A stretch of DNA of 33,389 bases from Betaproteobacteria bacterium (GTDB lineage Bacteria; Pseudomonadota; Gammaproteobacteria; Burkholderiales; Rhodocyclaceae), in contig JACQYA010000169.1 of assembly GCA_016208425.1 (NCBI GenBank), forward strand, positions 1 to 33,389, read 5' to 3'. Below, piece by piece: positions 17,611-26,343 of this stretch. Position numbers and translations under genes: made by a program. The notes under the pieces are model-generated. The model was not told where the DNA came from and ran no database searches. It saw nothing but the letters and a program-made list of their open reading frames with translations. Each line of letters begins with the position of its first letter. Position 1 is the first letter of the stretch.

Positions 17611-19065
17611 ATGTCCGAAGAGATACTGATTAACTTCACGCCGCAGGAAACGCGCGTCGCCGTCATGCATCAGGGCGCCGTGCAGGAACTGCACATCGAG
17701 CGCAACGCCAACCGTGGCCTGGTCGGCAACATCTATGTCGGGCGCATTTGCCGCATCCTGCCGGGAATGCAGTCGGCTTTCGTCGATGTCGGCCTGGAGC
17801 GCACCGCTTTCCTGCACGTCGCCGACATCTGGGAGCCGCGCAACAACGGCGATCCGGTCCGGCCGATCGAACGCTTGCTGTTTGAAGGGCAAAGCATTGT
17901 CGTACAGGTGGTCAAAGATCCCATCGGCACCAAGGGCGCGCGCTTGTCGACACAGATGTCGGTCGCCGGCCGCATGCTCGTCTATCTGCCGCAGGACAAG
18001 CATATCGGCATTTCACAGCGCATCGAGAACGAGGCCGAACGCGAGGCGCTGCGCGAGAAAATCACCCGCCTCGTGCCGCCCGAAGAACCGGGCGGTTTTA
18101 TCGTGCGCACGATGGCCGAGAATGCTTCCGAGGCCGAACTGGCCAACGACATCGCCTATCTGCGCAAAATCTGGCGCGACATTCAGGCGCAGGCAAAAAC
18201 CGCCGCGCCGCCGTCCTTGCTCTATCAGGAGCTGTCGCTGGCGCAGCGGGTGCTGCGCGATTTCGTCAACCCGGAAACCCTGCATATCGTCGTCGATTCG
18301 CGGGAAAATTTTCAAAAACTCACCGCCTTCGCCGCCGAATACACGCCGACCGTCGCGCCGCTGCTCGACCATTACATCGGCGAGCGCCCGTTGTTCGATC
18401 TGCACGGCGTCGAGGACGAGATCCAGAAAGCGCTGGCCCGCCGCGTCGACCTCAAGTCCGGCGGCTACCTGATTATCGACCAGACCGAAGCGATGACCAC
18501 CATCGACGTGAACACCGGCGGTTTTGTCGGCGTGCGCAATTTCGACGACACCATCTTCAAGACCAACCTCGAAGCCGCGCAAACCATCGCCCGCCAACTG
18601 CGCTTGCGCAACCTGGGCGGCATCATCATCACCGATTTCATCGACATGGAGAACGAGGAGCACAAGGCCGCCGTGCTCGCGGAATTCAACAAGGCGCTGG
18701 CGCGCGACCACACGCGCTTGACGGTCAACGGCTTTACCGCACTCGGCCTGGTCGAAATGACGCGCAAACGCACCCGGGAATCGCTGGCCCACATCCTGTG
18801 CGAAGAATGCCCGACCTGCCAGGGGCGCAGCGAGGTAAAGACGGCGCGCACCGTGTGCTACGAGATCCTGCGCGAACTATTGCGCGAGGCGCGCCAGTTC
18901 AACGCCCGCGAATACCGCGTGCTGGCCAGCCACCCGGTGATCGACCTCTTTCTCGACGAAGAATCGCAAGGGCTGGCGATGCTTTCGGACTTCATCGGAA
19001 AATCGATTTCGCTGCAGGCCGAGCCGAGCTATTCGCAGGAGCAGTACGACATCGTGCTGATGTAG
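17611..19065 (+). CDS. rng: Ribonuclease G
   Basis: RNase G is the RNase E-family endoribonuclease that matures the 5' end of 16S rRNA and starts decay of some mRNAs. The 484-residue protein has the S1-like domain (GNIYVGRICRILPGMQSAFVDVG), the 5' sensor region and the DNase I-like catalytic domain. Metal-binding aspartates are in TTIDVNTGGFVG and IIITDFIDME, and the zinc-link is CPTCQG. The large C-terminal scaffold of RNase E is absent, as expected for RNase G. The frame is open upstream to 17485, but the family begins at MSEEILINFTPQETRVAV. maf, often the upstream neighbour in related bacteria, is not here. Its last 74 bases overlap the convergent DUF2917 gene. Confidence 0.95.
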   Translation: MSEEILINFTPQETRVAVMHQGAVQELHIERNANRGLVGNIYVGRICRILPGMQSAFVDVGLERTAFLHVADIWEPRNNGDPVRPIERLLFEGQSIVVQVVKDPIGTKGARLSTQMSVAGRMLVYLPQDKHIGISQRIENEAEREALREKITRLVPPEEPGGFIVRTMAENASEAELANDIAYLRKIWRDIQAQAKTAAPPSLLYQELSLAQRVLRDFVNPETLHIVVDSRENFQKLTAFAAEYTPTVAPLLDHYIGERPLFDLHGVEDEIQKALARRVDLKSGGYLIIDQTEAMTTIDVNTGGFVGVRNFDDTIFKTNLEAAQTIARQLRLRNLGGIIITDFIDMENEEHKAAVLAEFNKALARDHTRLTVNGFTALGLVEMTRKRTRESLAHILCEECPTCQGRSEVKTARTVCYEILRELLREARQFNAREYRVLASHPVIDLFLDEESQGLAMLSDFIGKSISLQAEPSYSQEQYDIVLM

Positions 19066-19390
19066 GAGCGACCCGGTCACGCAGGATGCCGGCGATTGCG
19101 GCCAGAGATTGCGCGGCCTTGTGCACCCACCGGAAACAGGGCGCCTTCCTGGCCGGCGGAACGATCCGTACCCCGGCGCTTTCTGGGCCGACCGCTTCCA
19201 GCAGCGCGAGCTTGTTCGTGGCGATCAAATAAGACTCCCCGGCGCACAGGAAAATATCGTCGGCGCACCCGTAAAGCGTCAGCCAGATGGCGCCGTGCAC
19301 GCACACCAGGCGGACTTCTGCGGCCCGTTCCAGCCGTACCGGCCGGTCGGCTCGCAGCCGGCACTCCAGATTTTGCGTTTGCAGTTTCAT
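18992..19390 (-). CDS. DUF2917 domain-containing protein
   Basis: The 132-residue protein carries a DUF2917-like domain from about 15 to 85, with LVCVHGAIWLTLYGCADDIFLCAGESYLI, a cupin-like beta pattern ending in VRIVPPARKA. Function is unknown; in betaproteobacteria such genes often sit beside regulators or transporters. The last 25 or so residues are Ala/Arg/Ser-rich and are encoded antisense to the 3' end of rng, so they are probably not part of the conserved domain. It is divergent from the MocR-type regulator across 186 bases and may share its regulatory region. The start ATG at 19390 has only a weak ribosome site. Confidence 0.68.
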   Translation of the reverse strand: MKLQTQNLECRLRADRPVRLERAAEVRLVCVHGAIWLTLYGCADDIFLCAGESYLIATNKLALLEAVGPESAGVRIVPPARKAPCFRWVHKAAQSLAAIAGILRDRVAPTSARCRTAPANSSARPAAKSIFR

Positions 19391-19469
19391 CGCCGTTACC
19401 CGCTTTTCACCGCGTTAGATTAGGCGCCGCAGACAATTTGATACAGTCTCAGAAATGCTGGATTGTGCG

Positions 19470-19501
19470 CGGTACAGTTGCTGATTTCTCAAACTGTACC
19501 G
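19470..19501. promoter_or_regulatory. Perfect 10-bp inverted repeat, likely operator of the MocR-type regulator
   Basis: CGGTACAGTT (19470-19479) and AACTGTACCG (19492-19501) form a perfect inverted repeat with a 12-base spacer. A further ATACAGT at 19441-19447 is a partial direct copy of the left arm. A possible promoter TTGATA (19438-19443) with a weak GATTGT at 19461-19466 would start transcription inside the repeat. Binding there would block the regulator gene and could reach the divergent DUF2917 gene. Confidence 0.6.
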
Positions 19502-19576
19502 ATCCGGGATTCGTCCAACTGTCTCTTCGTCTCCACGCGACGACGGGGGAAGATGGCGCATGAAAGGAGCCCCACC

Positions 19577-21010
19577 ATGAAAGACGGGACGCTACGCTAT
19601 TCGGTGCTCGCCGACGAACTGGCGGGACTGATCGACGCCGGCGTTCTGCGGCCCGGCGACCGGCTGCCGTCCGTGCGCCGCCTGGCGTCGGAAAAGCGCT
19701 TGTCGGTATCGACCGTCGTCCGGGCCTTGCACCAGCTGGAGGATGCGGGCGCCGTCGAGGCGCGGCCGCAGTCCGGGTTTTTCGTCAAGCAACGCCGGCC
19801 GGAGCGGGCGGAACCGCGCACCGGAGCGCCACCGGATCAAGCCGTCGCGGTAGAAGTCAGCCAGCGCTTGATGCGCGTTCTGCGCGCCAACACGCAGCCC
19901 GGCGTTCTGCCCCTCGGGGCGGCATTGCCCGCGCCCGAACTGCTGCCGATCGCCGCAATCCGCCGCCTGTATTCGCGTGTCGCCCGACGCCACCCCAAGC
20001 TGCTGGCCGGCGCCAGCCACACCGAGATGAACGAGCCGGCCCTGCTGCGCCAGGTCGTCAAACGCTCGTTGGCCTGGGGCAGTGCGCTGGCGGGCGGGGA
20101 AATCACTGTCACCCACTCGTGCACGGAGGCCATGCACCTCTGCCTGCGAGCGGTGACCCGGCCGGGAGATACGGTAGCCGTCGAATCGCCGGCCTATTAT
20201 CTCGGGCTTCAGTTGCTCGAAAGCTGCGGCCTGAAGGCCTTGGAAATACCGTCCGCCCCCGGCATCGGTGTTTCCGTCGAGGCGCTGGAGCTGGCGACAC
20301 GGCAGGAAAAAGTGGCGGCCTGCCTGCTCGTCCCCAACGCCAGCAACCCGCTCGGCTCAATCATGCCGGATGCGAACAAGGCGCGTCTGGCGGCTTTGAT
20401 GGCCGAACGCGGGGTGCCGGTTATCGAAGACGACGTTTACGGCGACCTGCATTTCGACGGCCCGCGCCCGTGGCCGATCAAAGCCTTCGACAGAGCCGGC
20501 AACGTGATGTTGTGTTCGTCTTTCTCGAAAAGCATCAGCCCCGCTTTGCGCGTCGGTTTTGTCGCGGCCGGACGCTATTCCGGGAACGTCGCCTTGCAGA
20601 AAACCATCATCAGCGGCGCGACCAATCCGATTTCGCAGATGGTGCTCGCCGAATACCTGGAATCGTGTGCCAGCGACCGGCATTTACGCCGGCTGCGCGG
20701 CAGGTACGCCAACCAGGTCGAGCAGATGATGCGCGCGGTCGCCCGATACTTCCCCGCAGGTACCCGCATGTCGCGGCCGCAGGGGGCTTTTGTCCTGTGG
20801 GTGGAGTTGCCGGACGAAACAGATACGATGAAACTGTACGGTCTGGCGCTGGCAGAAGGTGTTTCGTTCGTTCCCGGCGAGCTGTTTTCGCCGAGCGGCA
20901 TGTACCGCAACTGCCTGCGACTCAACTGCGGCAACCCGTGGAGCGCGGCCATCGAGGCCGGGATACAGCGTTTGGGGCAACTCGCGGCGCGGGCGGGATC
21001 TTGTCTTTAG
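19577..21010 (+). CDS. MocR-type GntR regulator with aminotransferase domain
   Basis: The 477-residue protein has an N-terminal GntR-type winged helix (about 1-70: PGDRLPSVRRLASEKRLSVS...ALHQLEDAG). It is fused to a fold-type I aminotransferase domain (about 110-470). PLP-site features are ESPAYYLGL, NPLGSIM, EDDVYGDL and the Lys in SSFSKSISPALRVGF. MocR regulators use PLP or its adducts as effector and often control vitamin B6, GABA or taurine genes. The start at 19577 is fixed by AAGGAG at 19564-19569, seven bases upstream; the in-frame ATG at 19553 lacks one. The overall pattern is nearest to the YdcR-like group. The target gene is unknown; the inverted repeat in its own promoter suggests autoregulation. 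Confidence 0.88.
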   Translation: MKDGTLRYSVLADELAGLIDAGVLRPGDRLPSVRRLASEKRLSVSTVVRALHQLEDAGAVEARPQSGFFVKQRRPERAEPRTGAPPDQAVAVEVSQRLMRVLRANTQPGVLPLGAALPAPELLPIAAIRRLYSRVARRHPKLLAGASHTEMNEPALLRQVVKRSLAWGSALAGGEITVTHSCTEAMHLCLRAVTRPGDTVAVESPAYYLGLQLLESCGLKALEIPSAPGIGVSVEALELATRQEKVAACLLVPNASNPLGSIMPDANKARLAALMAERGVPVIEDDVYGDLHFDGPRPWPIKAFDRAGNVMLCSSFSKSISPALRVGFVAAGRYSGNVALQKTIISGATNPISQMVLAEYLESCASDRHLRRLRGRYANQVEQMMRAVARYFPAGTRMSRPQGAFVLWVELPDETDTMKLYGLALAEGVSFVPGELFSPSGMYRNCLRLNCGNPWSAAIEAGIQRLGQLAARAGSCL

Positions 21011-21167
21011 CCCGCACGTCGTTTCGGCGCGGCTACAGTCCGCAGGATGCGGTTCGCTTTGCCCACCACATCCTGCCGGGTGCCGCGTAACCGCGATTAG
21101 GATCAACGTTTGCTGGCTTTCCGAACAACGTCGTGTCCGGGTGGCGACGTAAGGTGCGGCGGGCCAT

Positions 21168-21665
21168 CTATTTCGCCCAGCCGCCGCCGACCGCCGGAAA
21201 CAGCTTGGTCAGGGATTGCACGTAAGCCATCGCTTCCGGGGCGCCCTCGGCGGGTGCCCAAGGCGCCTGTTCGGACCGGTCGAGCGGCAGGTAGGGGCCG
21301 GCTTTCGCTTCGAAAAAGATGGTTCCTGGCCAGCAGGCGACCACGCTGTGCCAGGTTCCGTGCGGGATGTCGATGCCGCAGGTAGCGCTGGGCGCCAACA
21401 GGGTAGTCTGCACGATCTTCCCGGTTTCATCGAACACGACGACGCCGAGCTGGCCGCGCACGACGATCATCGTTTCGCCCTTGTTGGGGTCGAGATGCCG
21501 GTGCGGCGCGACATAGGAGCCCGGCTCGATGGCGTTAAGCAGGCGATGGGCGACGTCCGCGTCGCTCGCGTGGAAGTTGCGGTTCTTGCGCCGGCGCGGC
21601 GCCAGCTTGGCTTCCGAACTGAGCGCGTCGAGCAGCGCCCGATCAAATGGTTGGGCTGGCGTCAT
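21168..21665 (-). CDS. WbuC family cupin metalloprotein
   Basis: The 165-residue protein has a single cupin domain of the WbuC type. The metal-binding pattern includes HRHLDPNKGETMIVVRG (two His and one Glu), with the third His in IPHGTWHS. WbuC was first seen in O-antigen gene clusters, but many members lie elsewhere and the reaction is not established. It begins one base after the stop of the small lipoprotein gene and is the last gene of the leftward dnaE group. No polysaccharide genes are nearby. The family call is good; the role is unknown. Confidence 0.82.
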   Translation of the reverse strand: MTPAQPFDRALLDALSSEAKLAPRRRKNRNFHASDADVAHRLLNAIEPGSYVAPHRHLDPNKGETMIVVRGQLGVVVFDETGKIVQTTLLAPSATCGIDIPHGTWHSVVACWPGTIFFEAKAGPYLPLDRSEQAPWAPAEGAPEAMAYVQSLTKLFPAVGGGWAK

Positions 21666-21666
21666 G

Positions 21667-21936
21667 CTATTTGAGATCCCTGGCCGACATCAGGATGACT
21701 TGTCCGCCGACGAAGTTCACCTTGAACCCGTGTTGTTCGTCGCCCCAGGTGCAACTGCGTATTCCCAACACCTCGTCGCAGCGCGCGGGCGCGCCGACGA
21801 TTTTTTGCACATCGTCGAAGGTCTGGCCGATTTGCAGCTTGCCGTAGTTCTCAAGAGTGACTTTGTCGGCGCAGGCGACCAGAAACAGGCCGGGAACGAG
21901 GGCGGTCAAGATGCGGGTTGCTGTCGGAAAACTCAT
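21667..21936 (-). CDS. Small lipoprotein, BamE/DUF3862-like
   Basis: The 89-residue protein has a lipoprotein signal ending LFLVAC, with lipidated Cys22. No Asp follows at +2 (Cys-Ala-Asp), so outer-membrane sorting is expected. The mature part KLQIGQTFDDVQKIVGAPARC...CTWGDEQHGFKVNFVGGQVI matches the small SmpA/BamE-like fold seen in DUF3862 proteins, with two conserved cysteines that may form a disulfide. It lies 24 bases after dnaE and one base before the cupin gene. It is too divergent to call BamE itself. Confidence 0.78.
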   Translation of the reverse strand: MSFPTATRILTALVPGLFLVACADKVTLENYGKLQIGQTFDDVQKIVGAPARCDEVLGIRSCTWGDEQHGFKVNFVGGQVILMSARDLK

Positions 21937-21959
21937 TTGTGACTCCTTTACGGGAACAT

Positions 21960-24900
21960 TCAGTGGTAATCGACGCTGACGTTATCCTTGTCGAGCCAAT
22001 CGCCGAGCGCGTTCAACAGGTCGTCTTCGAGGCGCACGCGGGCGCTGTCGCCAAGCGCCAGCTCGCAAAGCGCCTCGTCGTTGCGGTAGCTCAGGCGAAC
22101 CGGGCAGTTGCCGGGGATATAGGGCGCCAACAGATCCCGCAGCCGTTGCACGGCGCCCTGCGCGCTGGCGCCGCTGGCCCGGCCGTTGAGCGAGAGGCGC
22201 AACTGTTTGGCGAAGCGGCCGCGCGCTTCGGCCAGCGTCAGCAGGCGTTCGGCGATCACGCGCACCTTGCCTTCTCCGGCAAAGTCGTCGCGCTGCACCT
22301 TGCCTTCGACGATCAATACTTCGTCGTCCTTGATCTTGGCGCGTTCGGCCTCAAACACCTCGTTGAACACGGAAACTTCCAGCGAGCTCGTGCCGTCGTC
22401 GATCTGCACGAAAGCCATCTTGCCGCGCGAGGTGATCTTGGTGCGCACGCCGACGACCAGCCCGGCCAGGAACTGCGGCTCCTTTTGCGCTTCCAGCGCG
22501 GCCAGGGGCTTGCGCGCGAAACGCGAGACTTCGGGCTTGACGGCGTGGAAAGGGTGCCCGGAAAAAAAGAAGCCGAGCGCCAGCTTTTCCTCGGCCAGCT
22601 TCTGCTTCTCGGCCCAGCGCGGGACTTCGACGTACTGCGGGCCGTGCCCGCCGTTGCCGGTGTCGCCGCCGAGCATGTCGAACAGGCTGACTTGCATGGC
22701 GTTGCGCTCCGCCTGTTCGGCGGCTTCTATCGCCACGCCGACCGAGGCCAGCAAGCGCGCCCGGTGGTCGTCGAGCGAATCGAAAGCGCCGGCGCGAACC
22801 AGCGCTTCGACGGTGCGCCGGTTGACCATGCGCTTGTCGGATCGCCGGCAAAAATCGAACAAATCCCTGAACGGGCCGCCGGATTCCCGCGCCTTGAGGA
22901 TGGCGTCGACCGCCTGCTTCCCGGTGCCCTTGATCGCGCCGAGCCCGTAGCGGACGGTCGCGCGGTCGACCGGCGTGAAAAAATAGTCCGAGGCGTTGAT
23001 GTCCGGGCCGAGCACCTTGAGCCGGTTGACCAGCGCGTCGTCGTAGAAAATTTTCACCGTATCGGTGTTGTCCATGTCCGACGACAGCGTCGCGGCCATG
23101 AAGGCCGCGCAGTGGTGCGCCTTGAGCCAGGCGGTGTGGTAAGTGACGACGGCGTAGGCGGCGGTGTGCGACTTGTTGAAGCCGTATTCGGCAAATTTCT
23201 CCATCAGGTCGAAAAGCTGCATCGCCAGCTTCTCGTCGTAACCCTTTTTCTTCGCCCCTTCGCGCATCAGGTCGCGATGTCTGGCCATCTCCGTAGCATC
23301 TTTCTTGCCCATCGCCCGGCGCAGCAAATCGGCTCCGCCCAGCGTGTAGCCGCCGATGATCTGGGCGATCTGCATCACCTGTTCCTGGTACACGATGACG
23401 CCGTAAGTCGGCTCCAGGCAAGCTTTCAGGTCGTCGATGAAGTAATCGATCTTCTGCTGCCCCTTCTTGCGCAGGATAAAGTCGTCGACCATGCCCGAAC
23501 CGAGCGGCCCGGGCCGGTAGAGCGCGAGAACGGCGATGATGTCCTCGAAGCGGTCGGGCGCCAGCTTCTTGAGCAGCTTCTTCATGCCCTCCGATTCGAC
23601 CTGAAAGATCGCCGTAGTATTGGCGTCCTTTAGGATCTGGTAGGCGGCCGGGTCGTCGAAGGAGAGCGTTTCGAGATCGGGCTTTTCGCCGGACAGCCTT
23701 TCGACGTACTCGACGGCGAGCTGGATGATGGTGAGGTTGCGCAGCCCCAAGAAGTCGAACTTGACCAGGCCAACTTTTTCGACATCGTCCTTGTCGTACT
23801 GCGAGACAAGCGCGCCGCCATCGGCCGAATACAGCGGGCAGAAGTCGGTGAGCTTCCCGGGCGCGATCAGCACCCCGCCCGCGTGCATGCCGACGTTGCG
23901 CGTCAAATCCTCCAAACGGACGGCCAGGTCGAACAACTCGCGGACCTCCTCCTCTTCCTCCAGCTTGGCCTTCAGTTGTGGCTCGGCTTCTATCGCCTTG
24001 GCCAAGGAAAGCGGCTTGTTGGTCTCGACCGGGATCAGCTTGGAGATCTGGTCGCACAGATGGTAGGGCAGTTCCAGCACGCGGCCGACATCGCGGATGA
24101 CCGCTTTTGAAGACATCGTGCCGAACGTGGCGATCTGCGCCACCGCGCCGGCGCCATATTTTTCGCGCACATACTCGATGACCCGCCAGCGCTTATCCTG
24201 GCAGAAGTCGATATCGAAGTCGGGCATCGACACGCGCTCGGGGTTGAGGAAGCGCTCGAAGAGCAGCGCGTAGCGCAACGGATCGAGGTCGGTGATGCCC
24301 AGCGCGTAGGCGACGACCGAACCGGCGCCGGAGCCGCGCCCGGGGCCAACCGGGACGCGCGGCACGCTCTTGTACTTGGCCCAGTTGATGAAATCGGCAA
24401 CGATCAGAAAATAGCCGGGGAAGCCCATCTGCACGATGGTGTCGGTCTCGATTTTCAATCGGGCGTCGTAGGCCGGCCGCTCGCGCCCGCGCGTTGCGGG
24501 ATCGGGAAACAGTTGCCGCAAGCGCCGTTCCAACCCCTTGGCCGCCTCTTGGCGCAGAAAGTCGTCGAGCGTGATGCCGTCCGGCGTCGGGAAGTCGGGC
24601 AGGTAGTTTTTGCCGAGCGTGATGTGGAGGTTGCAGCGCCGGGCGATTTCGAGCGAGTTTTCCAGCGCTTCGGGGTAGTCGGCAAACAGCTCGACCATTT
24701 CTGCCGGCGATTTGAAATACTGTTCTTCGGTGTACAGTTTCGGGCGTCGCGAGTCGCCCAGCATATAGCCGTCGGCGATGCAGGTGCGCGCCTCGTGCGC
24801 CTTGAAATCGTCGCGCACGAGAAACTGGATGGGGTGTGTGGCGACGAGCGGCAGCAAGAGTTCGGCCGCGAGTTCTGCGGTCGCGGCGACCAGCGCTTCC

Positions 24901-25463
24901 TGTTGCGCCTGGCCGGCCGGGTGAACGCGCTGGATTTCCAGGTAAAAAGCGCCGGGAAACAGCGCCGACCAGGCCTTCGCCCTGATCGCGGCATGATCGC
25001 GGTTGCCCTGCGCCAAGGCCTCGCCGACGTCGCCGCCCGCTGCGCCCGACAACGCGATCAGGCCGCTGACCCCGACCTCGCGCAACGTCGTCCGCGTAAG
25101 TTCGGCACGCCCGCGAACGCGCGGCGCCTGGTAAGCGCGCGACAGCAGCTCGCAAAGCTGGAGATAGCCTTCCCGCGAGCGGCACAGCAAGAGCAGCCGG
25201 TAGGGGCGATCCGGCTCCGTCTCGTTGGCGACGAGAACATCGCACCCGAGAACCGGCTTGACCCCCTTGGCGCGCGCCGAGGAGTAGAACTTGACCAAGC
25301 CGAACAGGTTGACCAGATCGGTCAGAGCCAGGGCGGGCATGCCGTTGGAAACTGCCGCCGCGATCGCGTCGTCGAGCCGGACGATGCCGTCGGTGACGGA
25401 GTACTCGCTGTGCAGCCGAAGATGGACGAAAGGAACCGGGGACGGCAAACGCGGATTGTGCAT
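21960..25463 (-). CDS. dnaE: DNA polymerase III subunit alpha
   Basis: DnaE is the catalytic subunit of the replicative polymerase. The 1167-residue protein is close to the 1160 of E. coli. It begins with a PHP domain (LRLHSEYSVTDGIVRLDDA). The palm has PDFDIDFCQDKR, with the catalytic Asp417 and Asp419. Finger and beta-binding regions follow, including VGMHAGGV and FAEYGFNKSHTAAYA. A helix-hairpin-helix and an OB domain (about 990-1070) come near the C-terminus. No frame break is seen. It is followed by the lipoprotein and cupin genes and preceded by the two-receiver regulator 40 bases upstream. Confidence 0.97.
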   Translation of the reverse strand: MHNPRLPSPVPFVHLRLHSEYSVTDGIVRLDDAIAAAVSNGMPALALTDLVNLFGLVKFYSSARAKGVKPVLGCDVLVANETEPDRPYRLLLLCRSREGYLQLCELLSRAYQAPRVRGRAELTRTTLREVGVSGLIALSGAAGGDVGEALAQGNRDHAAIRAKAWSALFPGAFYLEIQRVHPAGQAQQEALVAATAELAAELLLPLVATHPIQFLVRDDFKAHEARTCIADGYMLGDSRRPKLYTEEQYFKSPAEMVELFADYPEALENSLEIARRCNLHITLGKNYLPDFPTPDGITLDDFLRQEAAKGLERRLRQLFPDPATRGRERPAYDARLKIETDTIVQMGFPGYFLIVADFINWAKYKSVPRVPVGPGRGSGAGSVVAYALGITDLDPLRYALLFERFLNPERVSMPDFDIDFCQDKRWRVIEYVREKYGAGAVAQIATFGTMSSKAVIRDVGRVLELPYHLCDQISKLIPVETNKPLSLAKAIEAEPQLKAKLEEEEEVRELFDLAVRLEDLTRNVGMHAGGVLIAPGKLTDFCPLYSADGGALVSQYDKDDVEKVGLVKFDFLGLRNLTIIQLAVEYVERLSGEKPDLETLSFDDPAAYQILKDANTTAIFQVESEGMKKLLKKLAPDRFEDIIAVLALYRPGPLGSGMVDDFILRKKGQQKIDYFIDDLKACLEPTYGVIVYQEQVMQIAQIIGGYTLGGADLLRRAMGKKDATEMARHRDLMREGAKKKGYDEKLAMQLFDLMEKFAEYGFNKSHTAAYAVVTYHTAWLKAHHCAAFMAATLSSDMDNTDTVKIFYDDALVNRLKVLGPDINASDYFFTPVDRATVRYGLGAIKGTGKQAVDAILKARESGGPFRDLFDFCRRSDKRMVNRRTVEALVRAGAFDSLDDHRARLLASVGVAIEAAEQAERNAMQVSLFDMLGGDTGNGGHGPQYVEVPRWAEKQKLAEEKLALGFFFSGHPFHAVKPEVSRFARKPLAALEAQKEPQFLAGLVVGVRTKITSRGKMAFVQIDDGTSSLEVSVFNEVFEAERAKIKDDEVLIVEGKVQRDDFAGEGKVRVIAERLLTLAEARGRFAKQLRLSLNGRASGASAQGAVQRLRDLLAPYIPGNCPVRLSYRNDEALCELALGDSARVRLEDDLLNALGDWLDKDNVSVDYH

Positions 25464-25503
25464 CCGGGCATTCTACCCCGGGGCAGGCTTTACCGCCCGA
25501 GCA

Positions 25504-26304
25504 TCAGCCGGCGAGCGCCCGCTCGATCAGTACCCGGATGGTGGGCGGGTCGAACGGCTTCTCGCAGATCGCCGAAACGCCGGCATTTTTTGCCTCGGCA
25601 AGGCGGTCCGCATCTATTTCGCCGGTCACCATCAGGATGGGCACCGAGCTTTGCCAGCTCTGTGTGCGGATGTGTTCGATCAGCTCCTTGCCGTTCATGT
25701 CGGGCATGTTGTAGTCGGTGATGACCAGATCGACATAGTCCTGGCCCAAAATCCGCGCCGCTTCCCGCCCGTCGGCCGCTTCGAGAAAATGTTCGACGCC
25801 CAGTTGTTCGAGGACATGGTGGAGAAAACGTCGGGAGTTGGCGCTGTCGTCGACAATCAACACGCGCAGGGTTTCAAGGTCGATCCCGGCGCCGAGAGCG
25901 AGAGATTCTTCCGCTTGCAGATAACTTATCGTAGAGCGCATCGCGGCAGCGAGTTGCGCTTCGGAAAAAGGCTTGGGCAGGAAGGTGCAGGCGCCCGCCT
26001 GGCGGATGGCGTCGATCACTTGCGGCTTCGTTTCGCTCGAAACGAGAATGAAGGGGACGTGAACCAGTTCGACCCGCCCGCGCATCATCTGCACGAGATC
26101 GGTGGCCAACATGTCGGGCAGGTAGAGCGAGCTGACGACGAAGGAAGGAAGCGCCGCGTTCATCTGCTCGAACGCATCGCTTCCGTCGGGCGCAAAACGT
26201 ATCCGCGAAACGCCGCGCTTCTTCAGGGCATCGGCAATTACGCGCTGCTGCATCGGCGAGTTTTCAACGATCAGTGCTTCGAGGTCGTTGGACGTTGCTG
26301 TCAT
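25504..26304 (-). CDS. Tandem-receiver response regulator, first receiver degenerate
   Basis: The 266-residue protein consists of two CheY-like receiver domains and nothing else. The second (about 146-265) is complete: Asp152/Asp153, phosphoacceptor Asp197 in VITDYNMPDMNG, Thr227 and Lys249 in EKPF. The first (about 8-128) keeps Lys111 (LPKPF) but has VENS in place of the acid pair. At the phosphoacceptor position it has Ser59 (VVSSLYLPDM), so it cannot be phosphorylated in the normal way. No output domain is present, so it should act through protein contacts, as in phosphorelay or chemotaxis-like systems. No histidine kinase is nearby. It lies between groEL and dnaE, upstream of dnaE by 40 bases. 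Confidence 0.88.
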   Translation of the reverse strand: MTATSNDLEALIVENSPMQQRVIADALKKRGVSRIRFAPDGSDAFEQMNAALPSFVVSSLYLPDMLATDLVQMMRGRVELVHVPFILVSSETKPQVIDAIRQAGACTFLPKPFSEAQLAAAMRSTISYLQAEESLALGAGIDLETLRVLIVDDSANSRRFLHHVLEQLGVEHFLEAADGREAARILGQDYVDLVITDYNMPDMNGKELIEHIRTQSWQSSVPILMVTGEIDADRLAEAKNAGVSAICEKPFDPPTIRVLIERALAG

Positions 26305-26337
26305 CGGGCGTCTCCAAGTCGTCGGGCTGAACGGTCG

Positions 26338-26343
26338 ACTATA
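26338..26343 (-). promoter_or_regulatory. Candidate -10 box of the two-receiver regulator
   Basis: TATAGT on the minus strand lies about 34 bases before the start codon at 26304. The -35 position falls in the loop of the 26344-26383 inverted repeat, with only a poor match. A protein binding the repeat, or the hairpin itself, could affect this promoter. Confidence 0.35.

Noticed and set aside
21918-23633. 571-codon plus-strand open frame
   Set aside because: It is antisense to dnaE; composition is His/Arg/Val-rich as expected for a shadow frame.
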